Source of the DNA: Argopecten irradians
Taxonomy: Eukaryota > Mollusca > Bivalvia > Pectinida > Pectinidae
Assembly (NCBI RefSeq): GCF_041381155.1
Contig: NC_091145.1
Coordinates: forward strand, 36,533,882 to 36,597,881
DNA length: 64,000 nucleotides
Reading direction: 5' to 3'
Shown here: in pieces, positions 25,560 through 36,325 of the stretch
How positions within the stretch are numbered: the first letter of the stretch is position 1
How the letters are laid out: every line of letters starts with the position of its first letter
Program-made: the position numbers and the translations under genes
Notes under the pieces: generated by a model
Seen by the model: the letters and a program-made list of their open reading frames with translations, nothing else
Told to the model about the DNA's origin: nothing
Database searches by the model: none

Positions 25560-25889
25560 AACAAGTACTTGCCTACGTTTGTATGTTTTTGTTTGAATGA
25601 AGTGAAATGTTGAGACATAAATTGTATTTTGAAAAATAATACACGAGAATGATAAGCACATTGTTTACATCAGTAATATTATGTATCTCAATGAAGAAAA
25701 AGAAAGAAGAAAATTATCAATATGACGACCTTTGTAACGTCACGGCATTCGATTCAATAATATAGATCAACTAGAATATAACAGCATGTTAAGATGAGGC
25801 TGTATATTGAGAGTACACACTGAATTTGTTATGTTTTGGATTCATAGCATCAAGTTAATGCCTGTTCCAATTGGTTTGTCTTATCATCA

Positions 25890-26881
25890 TCACTGTTTCT
25901 TCATTGTAATATTTGTGAAGCACAATCCGACTGTTTCACATATTGGAGCTAAACAACAGCTGATACAGGTACCGAAGAAGCGCTGGAGGATTGCTAAGAA
26001 CAGTTGGTAGGCTTTGAGGGCCGGCGTACAGATCCAAACCAACTCAAATGTAAGAATAGCGAACTCGCATCCCCACATCAGAGCGATACATAAGCCACAC
26101 AAGGTGGTGATAACCTTGTAGCAGCAGTTCTTTGAGCAGGTGAAACAGGTATGAGATAGAGTCCACACACAGTCTACACTGTGTGTCCCTTCAGGCTCTC
26201 CCAACACGTCATGGAACGCCACCTGTTGGAAGATATTATTAACGGCTGAAATTTGTTCTGCGTGATATATCCTATATATTAGAAAGTTATCTGTCCTTAA
26301 GGGTAGCTATTGATTGTGACGCCAGGTGTTTGCGAGCGTAACGTTATAGTTTTCGGAGAAAACGAGATGCATTCAATACCTACCCGCTTGGGAGCCATAA
26401 CTCTGTAATATGCCAAAATTTATACAAACTCTGTTCCTATATTCCCAAGGATGTTTCTGGCCAAATTTGGTTAGAATCCATGCAGAACTCTATGCCTAGT
26501 AGTGATTTAAAGGATTTACTTCTATTTCCCCTATTGGGTCCCGCCCCTTCTGTCCCCATCCATCCCATCTATAGGCAAGCATCAGACGTAGTCAACAAAA
26601 ACATGTAAAAACGAATGTATACAAAAAGCTTGAGAAACTAGACATTTCAGTGCGTAAATACGATATCAATTAAATTATGCGGAATCTCTACTTCACTAGT
26701 TGAAATAAAACGGAAAGCGAAGAACAAAATTAGACATGAGAAAATATAATAACTTGAGATATATTATTGGGTAAAATATTTCCTTATGACAACAAAGACT
26801 CACCTGGACATTTCCATGGAGAGAGTTGGGGTCCCGTCTAGTTAGATCAATTTGTTCATAGTCTTCAACTTGTTGTGCCAT
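25890..26881 (-). CDS. caveolin (copy E, 136 aa, diverged)
   Basis: Caveolin-family scaffold protein. CDS joins exon 1 (26804-26881, 26 codons, MAQQVEDYEQIDLTRRDPNS) to exon 2 (25890-26222, 110 codons plus stop) over a 581-bp phase-0 intron with a GTGAGT donor and AG acceptor. Exon 2 starts VAFHDVLGEPEGTHSVDC, where H replaces the usual E of the FEDV signature; then scaffold segment, hairpin (LCGLCIALMWGCEF, LVWICTP) and NITMKKQ end. Fourteen cysteines, two fewer than in B-D: the WCC pair is IC, and the GVCQ cysteine, at the place of human CAV1 Cys133, is lost (AILQ). It has the longest N-tail, with a tyrosine in VEDYEQ. An in-frame ATG 54 bp upstream (26935) is rejected because the other copies start at the MAEQ/MSDQ-like position. 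Confidence 0.93.
26370..26590. repeat. dispersed-repeat-like segment in caveolin E intron
   Basis: The segment with CCCGCTTGGGAGCCATAACT, CCAAATTTGGTTAGAAT and GGGTCCCGCCCCTTCTGTCC resembles a class of interspersed repeats I associate with mollusc genomes. No second copy is in this window, so the call rests on recognition and not on comparison. Confidence 0.3.
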
Positions 26882-27902
26882 CTTTACAAGTATTAGACGA
26901 CTGAGCAAAGCAACTAAAGAATGATCACTGAACACTTTACCAGTAATTATATGGTGGACACAGAAACAAACGTATACACAATTAATTGTAAATAGTGAAC
27001 AAGATCACAGGGTTTTGACCAAAATTGTAAACTCACGTTTTATGTATTAATGTATGATAGTATACCGGTATATATATTAAAGGGCGGTTGAAAAGAAGTA
27101 TACGCCAAAACCCTGAGATCAAATCTAGGTTGGCAACCATCAAACAATGCATACCAATGTTATCTACTAATCATACCATTGTTTTTCAGTGTCACCTCTT
27201 ATCACTTCATTCCTTATATTGTAATGTCTTGACATTGTACATGTATACCTATATCTATTCAATTAATAAGGAATATTTAAATCCCATTTGTCCCGTCCGA
27301 TCAGTTTTGATAATATCATACTCCGTGACTATGTGTCACCTACAGGAACGTAAAACAATGGCGACCAGTAACATTGTGACTGTTGATACCTACGTTGACA
27401 TCCTTCGCTGACTATTATCGGAACAGAGAAAAAGATTTGTTTTAGTATTCTGATTATATTGTTGGTAAAAAAATGGCTACATCGTCATTAATTATCTGAA
27501 ATTCATTGTAGACAATTGAAACAAATTCTGATTCAGAATGGAAAAGGGAAAGGATTACTCTAAAGAAGTTAACATGTTCTCTTTTGTACTGTTTTCTATT
27601 TTTGTTACATTTGAATGATTTCAGTTCATTTAAAAAAATCGAAATCAAAGATTTAATCGGGATTGGCAGCAGGTATTGCTTGTATAAGTCCTCTCCCTTA
27701 GTATTAAGACTCGGTTGTTTGTTGGTAGATTCGTGGTGGGATACAGTAACGTTATATTATTTTATTATGTAATTCTGTTATAATAATGATCAATATAGTA
27801 TGTGTGGTTTTCTTCAGCAAAACCGGAGTCCAAATTTCTAAAGGACGATTATACCTTATTTGTTTCCCGTTAGTTTCTGTTGATGTAAGCATTGATTGTG
27901 TA

Positions 27903-28165
27903 AGATTATAAGACTCTTTCATATGTGGATAAAAAAGATAAGAATATTCTACCCGAGGGTCATAAAACTTTGTAAAACCCGAGGCTTTCAGCATAGTTTC
28001 TGAAGAAAAAATGTTAAAATTGTACCGAGAGAGTAGTAATTGTGTTGACGCTGTGACGTCATGAGGCGTTATTGTATGGGTAGCAATGCAATACAGCTTC
28101 ATGCGACATGAGTGTATTGCCCTGGACCAGCCATTATTACACGTGTAGGTACGAGAGAAATAACA
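27903..28165. mobile_element. foldback element, internally deleted copy
   Basis: Starts ATTATAAGACTCTTTCATAT as at 24096, keeps the left hairpin arm (to about 27990), then jumps to the segment matching 24410-24565 (TTGACGCTGTGACGTCATGAG, ATTGCCCTGGACCAGCC). It lacks about 200 bp including the second hairpin arm. A diverged, shortened family member. Confidence 0.7.
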
Positions 28166-29579
28166 TTCTAAAGTCTCTGCACTGTCTTCTGATCAGTCAT
28201 GCATGCACAGGTTTAATAAACTTTTCAAAGTTTGATAACTCAAGTCTTTTTTGTTATCTATTCTACTTTTTCCCAAAACATCAATAATTACTTTATAATC
28301 ATTCATATTGAACTTGAAACTGATGTCCCAAACGGATCGACCGAAATAAATAAAAAATCTTTTGCTATAGTAACACTAATTTATATTGCCTTCTGAAATA
28401 ATAAACCGACAACAATTAAAAACGAAAATAAGTACATTTTTACATATGGCATCGAACAAACATTTAAAACGCCTTAAAATAAATGTAGAATAATTTTTGT
28501 TATAAGTTGAATATGATGTTTACTATGGTTGCCATGAACCAATAAGATTACATCCGGTTCGTTGCTAAAAACAAACTACTCCGTTTTGTTGCTAAGGACG
28601 AACATTGATGACTATATCATGATAGCGGATTTGGTTTTTTAAACTAATGGGTTTGCACTTACAGCAATAATGTTTTTGATACATTTTTCCATGTGTGCGA
28701 AATTTTACTTGTGATGCTTACTATCTACAGATGAGTGGGACGACTGGTTTATCTGTTGTCAGTGTATAATGTAAAAAGGGTGGGCCGTATTGTTTGGTGT
28801 CTCTGACAGCATGCTTCAATGCGATAACACTTCAAACTCCAGACATCAATCCCACTCTTTCAAAGAGACGTAACACGAACATACCGCAGCCTTCCAAAAT
28901 ATACCGCCATGACCATTTATATACGTAACACATTATACAAAAGCGAGACCCACCATGCTTAAATGACCTTATCTGTCAATAGGACGATGAGCCTGATTAA
29001 GCAAAACAAACAAAACTTTATGCATAATATGTATAACGATTTCCGTCACACAAGCTGTATTGGTTGAGTTACTCATTCCGAAGTGTATTCCTAAATTTAT
29101 GAATGCAACAGTGCCATGTTTAGTATGAGAAGTGTTTCGTCTAAATAAGTATTGACTTAAACTTCAACACTACACAAACTGATTGTGTATGAATATTCTA
29201 AACAAACTGATAAAAAGCATAAAAAATGTAAAGTAAAAATTTATTTGTATATGTACATTACATCATAAATAACTTAGATATCACAGATGAGTGGTGTCAA
29301 TTCAGCGTTCTTATTTTGGCAAGTTCTACCTTGTAAGTCCATTAAGAATTAATCCAAAACAGGAAGAATATCTACCCTGTTGATATTTAGAACTCCGAGA
29401 CAGATTGTCTTGAAAGTCAGGGTTGAGGAAAGGACACATAACCAACAGAACAGGGAATAGTTTAGATAGGTTCCCTCCCCTTACTCACTACTGTCCACCA
29501 GAGTGCGTTGCGAAATGGCGGTTATCAAGGAGGACACCAGTCTGGAACCAGATTCACACTAAAGACTGTCGGCAATGAT
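28166..29579. other. intergenic spacer between caveolins E and F
   Basis: About 1.4 kb with no gene, repeat or element recognised. The 3' end of caveolin F transcripts should fall here; TTTATT (AATAAA on the minus strand) near 29240 is a candidate poly(A) signal about 340 bp past the stop. Confidence 0.5.
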
Positions 29580-30485
29580 TCATGAGTTTTGAACTGTTAT
29601 CTTGCTGAAACATAGACCACAGGTCTCACAAATCGGGGCCAGGAAGCACTGGATGAGCGTACCAAAGAACTTCTGGGCACATCCACAGTAGATGGCGAAG
29701 ATTCTCAAACATGGGGTTATGCACCAAATTTGATCGAAAGCAATGAAGGCAAACTCGCATCCCCAGTAAAGAGCGATACAGATTCCACAAAGAGTGGTCA
29801 TGAACTTGTAGCAGCAGTTTTTGCCACAGTTGAAACACCAGTAGCTGTTTTTCCACACACAGTCAATGCTATGGGCGCCAAATGGTTCTGCGAGGACATC
29901 CTCAAACGCGACCTATGGACAAAGAAACATAAAGATGATTCAGTGAGTCTCAAAAATAAAAATGAATTACTTGTAAATATCAAAACGCTATATACGGAGG
30001 AAGTAAAGTGTTGAAAGGTATAGAAAGAAGCTACTTAAGTATGAGTTCGCATCTCTTAGAGACATATTGTAGATAAAATAATGGTCCTGAATATCATTAT
30101 AATTAAAGCAATTAACTACAGGCTAGCAAATTACTTATATATTCGTATGAAATATGTGTGCCAGTGCTACTCATAAATGTACCCATATGTGTTTGAGATA
30201 AAATCGTACATCCTTTGTTATTTTGTGTTAAGCTCTTTCGACAATTGGTGCCTTTTTATATTCTTATTTGTCTCTTTTAATATAACTTATAAGTAATATA
30301 AGTCGAAATAATAATAAACCTGAAAATTAACCACAAATTATATTATTAGTATTAAGATGATATCGTGGTATCGAGAATTTCGTAGGTCCTTATCCACTGT
30401 TACGTCACCTTACCTTACAATGGTTGTTAATTTCGTTTGGGTCCCTGTTTACCAAATCACAATCATCCTCCCTCTGTTGTGACAT
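29580..30485 (-). CDS. caveolin (copy F, 134 aa, diverged)
   Basis: Caveolin-family scaffold protein and the most upstream copy of the array in transcription direction. CDS joins exon 1 (30414-30485, 24 codons, MSQQREDDCDLVNRDPNEIN) to exon 2 (29580-29912, 110 codons plus stop) over a 501-bp phase-0 intron with a GTAAGG donor and CATAG acceptor. DLVNRDP matches the vertebrate exon exactly, and exon 2 starts VAFEDVLAEPFGAHSIDC, seven of eight matches to FEDVIAEP. The scaffold region has WCFNCGKNCCYK, and the hairpin is followed by RIFAIYCGCAQKFFG. Sixteen cysteines, several at different places than in B-D (PC, YCGC, ETC). A TATA box lies 87 bp upstream. Likely the copy closest to the ancestral caveolin, judged only from these residues. 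Confidence 0.94.
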
Positions 30486-30571
30486 GATGCAGCTCGCTCG
30501 GTGTTGGCCTTTTCGCTAGTGGGTGATGCACATAGGTCTCCAGACGCAACTGGGCGGTAAGTAATTCAGGC

Positions 30572-30579
30572 CTTATATA
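30572..30579 (-). promoter_or_regulatory. TATA box of caveolin F
   Basis: Reads TATATAAG on the minus strand, 87 bp before the copy F start codon. Sequence evidence only. Confidence 0.5.
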
Positions 30580-31107
30580 TCCCCAACACAAGACATTGCC
30601 CAGGAGACGTATTGTACACAAACCATATTATTGATGCTCCCTTGATTTCCCATTAACTGCTATCTTGAAAGGATATTTAATGACATTCAAAATGGGATAG
30701 ATTCGGAGTATTTTCCCTACAAAAGCGATCCGCCTGAAAGAATATGCAAATAAGTAGGATGTCTTATCCAGATTGGCGAAGGTAATCTCCGGTCCAATCA
30801 TGCATGTCTTCTATACGGATTTCATAGTAACGCTGTTTATTACATGCTTCTATTGAATTCACCAGTGAAACGAGACGGCTGATGAAGTATTATAAAGAAT
30901 TATATACAAGTTAATTAGATTGACACTTACTCTCTATCCAATGGCAGCCGGGGTAGTGATTCACTTACACTAGGGCTTTATATTTGATATTCCGTCATAG
31001 GCAGGATCAGCATCAGGCCAAGAGATGCTGGTTTGGAGTAGTAAGCTAATAAAGGAATATTAACACACTTGAAATGCCTGTGAGATTTGACTCCATCAGT
31101 TGGAATA

Positions 31108-31230
31108 CCATGGCCGTGCGTTTGATTAGGATAAATGGCACCCAATAACTGGTTGGTGTATAAAATGGTACAGGATCGTATTGTCGACATCATACAAAAT
31201 ATAAATGGTATAGCATGGAAGAAAACAGTT
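31108..31230 (+). repeat. diverged repeat, plus-strand member of an inverted pair
   Basis: About 115 bp here match, in inverse orientation, 33055-33180. In one frame both encode similar peptides (MAPNNWLVYKMVQDRI here, MAPNNQWIYKVVKDRI there). The relation is seen at DNA level as well, so they are copies of one repeat or of a degenerate gene fragment of unknown kind. Confidence 0.6.
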
Positions 31231-33054
31231 TTTTATTCAATAACATTAGCGTACGCAACGGAATATCAGTCATATGAAAAGCCTGCAAAAGTTGCCATGT
31301 ACAATTTGATAATTTAAGTTATTTTACTTTAATCAATAACCTACATTGTATATATCATTTCGCAGTGTAAAGTATAATTTGAGATATGCATTTCAATATG
31401 GTTATTTTTTTTATCACGTACAAGACTCATTTAATGATCAGGTAAGAATTTAATTATATTTCATGGTGAATATCTTGCAATATAATGCACCAGACATCAA
31501 AGTGTATTGCTCCGTATTCTATCACCAGTAAATAAGTATGGTCTATACATTTTAAAATTCCTTTTCCTCACACGAAATATTGATTTTGTTAATCCTTTTC
31601 TTCATACACCGATGTACGCCTTAGTAAGCGTGTAGCGAGTTCTCAATCAATGATCCAACAAAACTTCATCCATGTCCTAACGTGATTTGCATTAGGCCTT
31701 ACCCAATACATGTAGGCATATTTGAGAGGTTTTATTTGTGGTTTTGGATTTATAATTCTTATGCGACATCAAGATGGATAATTGGACTTTCATGATTTGT
31801 TATTTAATTATTAAACATGGAAATGGATTAAAATTGGAGAGTTAACAGCGGTATATATTTCGTCTTTGCATACTACAGGATTATCTTCCTTGTGGGAAGG
31901 CTTAGATTGTGACGTCATTATTTTGTATGCGAAATTCGCGTTGTTTTCTCATTAAAATCTGACGTTATGCTCACAAACACGTTATGTCAAAATTAATACC
32001 TACCCACAGGACAGATAATTGAACGAGCAACCTTAAAATACTTAAAATCAGCTCCCCCAACTGATGAGGTGAATACAATAAGGAAAATGGTTTTATGTTT
32101 TATATCTAATATTTATTTACATTTAAGATCTATTTTAGAAAATGATACATGTATATCTAAATTAGTCGTAGGTCTATTCTAATAATTTAAAGAAATATAA
32201 TCGTCAGAATGTTCCTGACAAAGCAGACTGATAAAACCATAGGACTTTCTTACGTTAGGTGTCGGTCAACATTTTACTTACACAATACAAATTCAGGACT
32301 TATGAGATCCTTATCACTATCCATATCAGTTAAAACGATGTACGGAGATGACAATAAAGAGAAAAACGCTTTTCCTTCAATAGCACCTGGTCTTAGTTGT
32401 TCGTGATTCTTCTCATTCGATCGATAATATTAACAAACATTGATTTTCTTATTGTATCGGCGCATTTTATTCTAAACCGTGTCATAGCTAACGAAGGATT
32501 CCGCATTATGTCAAACTTACAGTGAATCCAAGCAAAGGTTAGCATATACTTTATAAATTTGTTGAAAACTATATAAAAAAGGAATATGGTGCTCAGGAAG
32601 AGCAAACGTCTGTTCATGATACCCATCACCAATTATGATGCTAAATCAAGTCACAATCTCAAACGACAAAAAAAACGCCACAAGTCATATTCAGAAACCT
32701 TGATCATAGAGTGTTTCGCAATACGATAATGTTAACGACCGTAAAACATTACCATAGTCTTCATATTCTTTGATATATCGGGTTTATTCGTTATAGTATT
32801 TGTAAACTTTCAACTTTTGTAGCAAAAAGCATCGTCATTACAAAAGGCTTCAAGGTGACAGTACCTGAATGGGATCAGCAGAACAACATTGGTGTGTTTA
32901 CATTAATTAGTATTGCTGATTAAGTCCTATATCTCTGTTGTCATATAAATACTAATATAAGTCAGGGGAATTAAGGATCATTTCTCTGATTTTCCCATCG
33001 TTTATCTCTTGCTTATATTGAATATCGAATTACACATGGAGGAAATTTGATATA

Positions 33055-33180
33055 AAGCCTGTTTAACATCGGTGTATAGCATGGTATACCATTTATGATA
33101 TTGTCAATACGATCCTTTACTACTTTATATATCCACTGGTTATTTGGTGCCATACATCCTATCAACGCACGGTAATGAAA
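33055..33180 (-). repeat. diverged repeat, minus-strand member of an inverted pair
   Basis: Inverse partner of 31108-31230. Lies inside a 65-codon open frame on the minus strand (33013-33210) beginning MEDSCKLALEFHYRALIG. The family is not recognised. Confidence 0.6.
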
Positions 33181-33801
33181 TTCCAATGCCAATTTACAAC
33201 TGTCCTCCATGTTGTGTTTTGATTTGTTCCAAAAATGATATGCAGAACTAAGTACTAAGCATACCCAACTTTCTCTTAGAAAGTATTAAATTCCAAAATG
33301 GCTGTTTATCAGTCATGATGTGTACAGTTAATCATAAAACGCAAGAGATACAGGGACGAAAAGAAATCTAGATATGCAATTTCATAAAGATCCCGTCAAC
33401 ACCTTTTCAGAAATAGTGATTATATTTCCCGATTGGTCCCAAAATGTTATAGGTAGAGCCAGGGCCCATGGAGAGCCAACATGTACATATGGAAATGGAA
33501 ACAGATCTCTTCGAGAAATAGCGGTTATAATGAGTGTTTCCAGACAGACGGATGAACGGACGACGGACCAAGGCGAGTTGAATAGTCCACCATCTGATGA
33601 TTGTGGGTCGAAAAATTGAAAAGGAACATTTTGGATGCCAAGGATAACGATTAAATTGGATTCAATAGTTTACACAGTATCATAAGATTGTGTTTTAGCA
33701 ACCCATACATTTTGATAAATTAGCTTGCGTATGCATTACATCATTACAAGAAATATGTATATTAATTCTCTACATGACAACAAGCTGTTATAATCAAATG
33801 T

Positions 33802-33842
33802 TACACCTGATGTGTTAGCGTCGCGCTAACACATCAGGTGTA
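33802..33842. repeat. perfect palindrome, 19-bp arms
   Basis: TACACCTGATGTGTTAGCG at 33802-33820 is followed by a 3-base loop (TCG) and its exact complement at 33824-33842. It could be a hairpin or cruciform, a solo terminus of a mobile element or a strong binding site; nothing nearby decides. Confidence 0.95.
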
Positions 33843-34430
33843 TATTGTTTTGTGTTTTAAATGCGATCGTATCATATGTAAGTCTGTACTATGTCTACCT
33901 GTAGTTAGGGAGCTAAGGACTATGGTGTAAACACTCGTTTGATTACAGGTAACGGTGTTAAGGTACTAAAATAAATTCCACATCAAAGTACTTTATTTAT
34001 ATACATTACCAACTATATATGGACACCTTAATATGAGTCTATCTTGTCTATTGTTTAGTAGTTATTCAAAACTTTCTGTGACAAAATCTTCCCAAATTGT
34101 TTTCATTTCTGTTTGAATATGGTCGTTGTCAACATATTCCTATATATTATTTCATCGATAACCTTGTATAAATGATAAACAATAAAACGAAATAAAAACA
34201 TATGTTGTTAAACCTGATATGAAATGCTGTAATATTTCCATGTCACTGTCAATGTAATTAAAAGTAAACCCTGTAGTGTTCTGGTCCCTGATCTAAAGAC
34301 GCAAAGTCAATACTTGCTACTAGCATTACCGTGTAACGTGAAATATGCTAAAGTTCTTTCTTTTGTTGATTTGAAATTTTCATTATTTTCATTTGTTCGG
34401 TTTTCATAGCAACCATGAACGCAACGAAAT

Positions 34431-34700
34431 TACATGAGTTCTACATGAGTTTCAGATATTAACTCGATGGTGAATTACATGAGTTCAGATATTAACTCAA
34501 TGGTGAATTACATGAGTTCAGATATTAACTCAATGGTGAATTACATGAGTTACAGATATTAACTCGATGGTAAATTACATGAGTTACAGATATTAACTCA
34601 ATGGTAAATTACATATCAACTCGATGGTAAATTACATGAGTTACAGATATCAGCTAGATGATGAATTATATGAGTTACAAATGTTAACTCGATGGTGAAT
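34431..34700. repeat. 33-35-bp tandem repeat, about 7-8 copies
   Basis: Units read approximately TACATGAGTTCAGATATTAA followed by CTCRATGGTGAAT, with one shortened unit near 34605. Non-coding minisatellite. Confidence 0.9.
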
Positions 34701-36254
34701 CCACTTCAAAGTTAATAAATTACCACACTCTTAATATTCTTTAATACTTTTGTTATTCAATATATAACTAAACGAACATGTGCCTCAGTGTCAGGTTAAT
34801 GTCTTCCAAAAGAGGTCTATCACAAGGACATTGATGAAAGATGGACGTGTCTGATTCTACAGACACTATAGCTATTACAGTTATGGGGAAACATTTCAAA
34901 ACATTAAATTCGCCATTACAAATCCTTTCCAAAACCCTGAATTTAAAGAGAAATTCCTGACACTGATTAAGGGTCATTTTCCAAACATCGTCTAACTACC
35001 ATTATAAGTATTATATCAATTAATAAATACATGAAATTTATATATATTGTATCTTATACACGTATAACATGATAACTTATATCAGTACATATCATGTGTG
35101 TTTGTATATTGGTAGGAATAGCTTAGCAACTTCTTTCCTTGGTCAGAAGTGCGACACTTATAATCCGACCATGATATAACGTAGAGTTAAGGTTTTTGAT
35201 AAATAGAATATTATCACTACAATTTCGTTAACGTCTTAGTTGAACCATCGACATATCTGCGTACGATTTTATCTTCGCTGTATGTTTAGAAAGTAGCTTT
35301 CGATGACCATTGTTTAAATCACGTTTAGAATATTGTCAATGTTTCGTCTCACCGACTTTGGCTATTCAGCGTCGACAGAACTGTATCGGCTAGTACAGGT
35401 TTACCAGTAAACGCTCTGTGGACCTTTTAACAAGGCCATGGTCACATAATCACATAGAAAAGTGGTCAAATACAAGATCTCTTTTCTATGCAACACACAC
35501 AAAGTTTATGTATGTGTTAATATCGAGTATCTGCCGTCAAGACGACCATCAAAATAAACAAATCGAATTTAGTTCAAGGTAGATTGTTCAGATCAAATGA
35601 TGCATATTTCTCGATGAATAGATTTTTACCTGAGTTTGAGCTGGGTGTTCGAGCGATATACATAATGTATAATGTTTTATATTGATCTCAAAGTCATGGC
35701 TTCTGTGTGACACAGCAATGCTGGAAGCATGTTAACGTTGTTGTAAGATGTGTTAGTGGAAGCCAAAGCGAAAATACCAATAAATGTTAAATGATTCTAC
35801 ATTTCAACATCAGCGAGAATGTCGTTATAGTTTTATCGGTAGGTGATCATGAACAGTTGCAGAAAATACATAATACCGGTAACTGGTATTCATTCATCGT
35901 ATCAGACAACTATGTGGTAATACGGTTATTATTTACATTATTGTACAAAATTTCTACTAAATACAAACTCCATCGTTGTCGGTCCCAGTAACGTGTTGAG
36001 AAAGGAAAAGGGAACAACACTTGTCACTATTGTTACCAACAAACGTCGGGGAGAGGTTCTAACTAAACTTTGACTTAAAACAGCCTAACTAAACCGACCA
36101 CACTAAACATTGATGTGAGTACGCTAAAGGGTTCCGCTAATAGATTCTATTGGGTGCGAACGATACAGAACCCAAAACGTTGGTTTTATTTCTTTATTTT
36201 GGTTAGCTGTGTGTTGGGTATTTCCAGTATCAGTAGGCGGAGAGATTGTGACCG

Positions 36255-36325
36255 AAACCGAGACTTAAAACGATAAAACGATAAAACGAGACTTAAAACG
36301 GTAAAACGAGACTGAAAACAACCAA
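36255..36325. repeat. short repeats of GAGACTTAAAACGATAAAAC
   Basis: Three to four imperfect copies of a word containing GAGACTTAAAACG and GATAAAACG. Simple non-coding tandem repeat. Confidence 0.6.

Larger units (their letters stand above)
21861..25889. other. intergenic spacer between caveolins D and E
   Basis: No gene recognised in about 4 kb. It contains a palindromic MITE (22575-22696), a foldback element (24101-24567), a degenerate repeat cluster (24700-25245) and a 23-bp tandem repeat (25434-25559). The minus-strand open frame at 23313-23651 (112 codons) has no recognisable domain and is taken as chance. Confidence 0.6.

Noticed and set aside
25421-25661. Overlapping minus-strand frames with repeated YKQMAMLVTS-like peptide
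   Set aside because: They translate the 23-bp tandem repeat in two frames, with no domain or splice context.
26882-26935. Upstream in-frame ATG extending caveolin E by 18 residues
   Set aside because: Other copies start at the position equivalent to MAQQ, and the added residues have no counterpart.
29730-30014. 94-codon plus-strand frame over caveolin F
   Set aside because: Antisense shadow of exon 2, which has the clear caveolin protein on the minus strand.
33374-33619. 81-codon plus-strand frame with SRQTDERTTDQGE
   Set aside because: The part resembles translation of the GACAGACGGATGAACGGACG type of repeat; no homologous domain seen.
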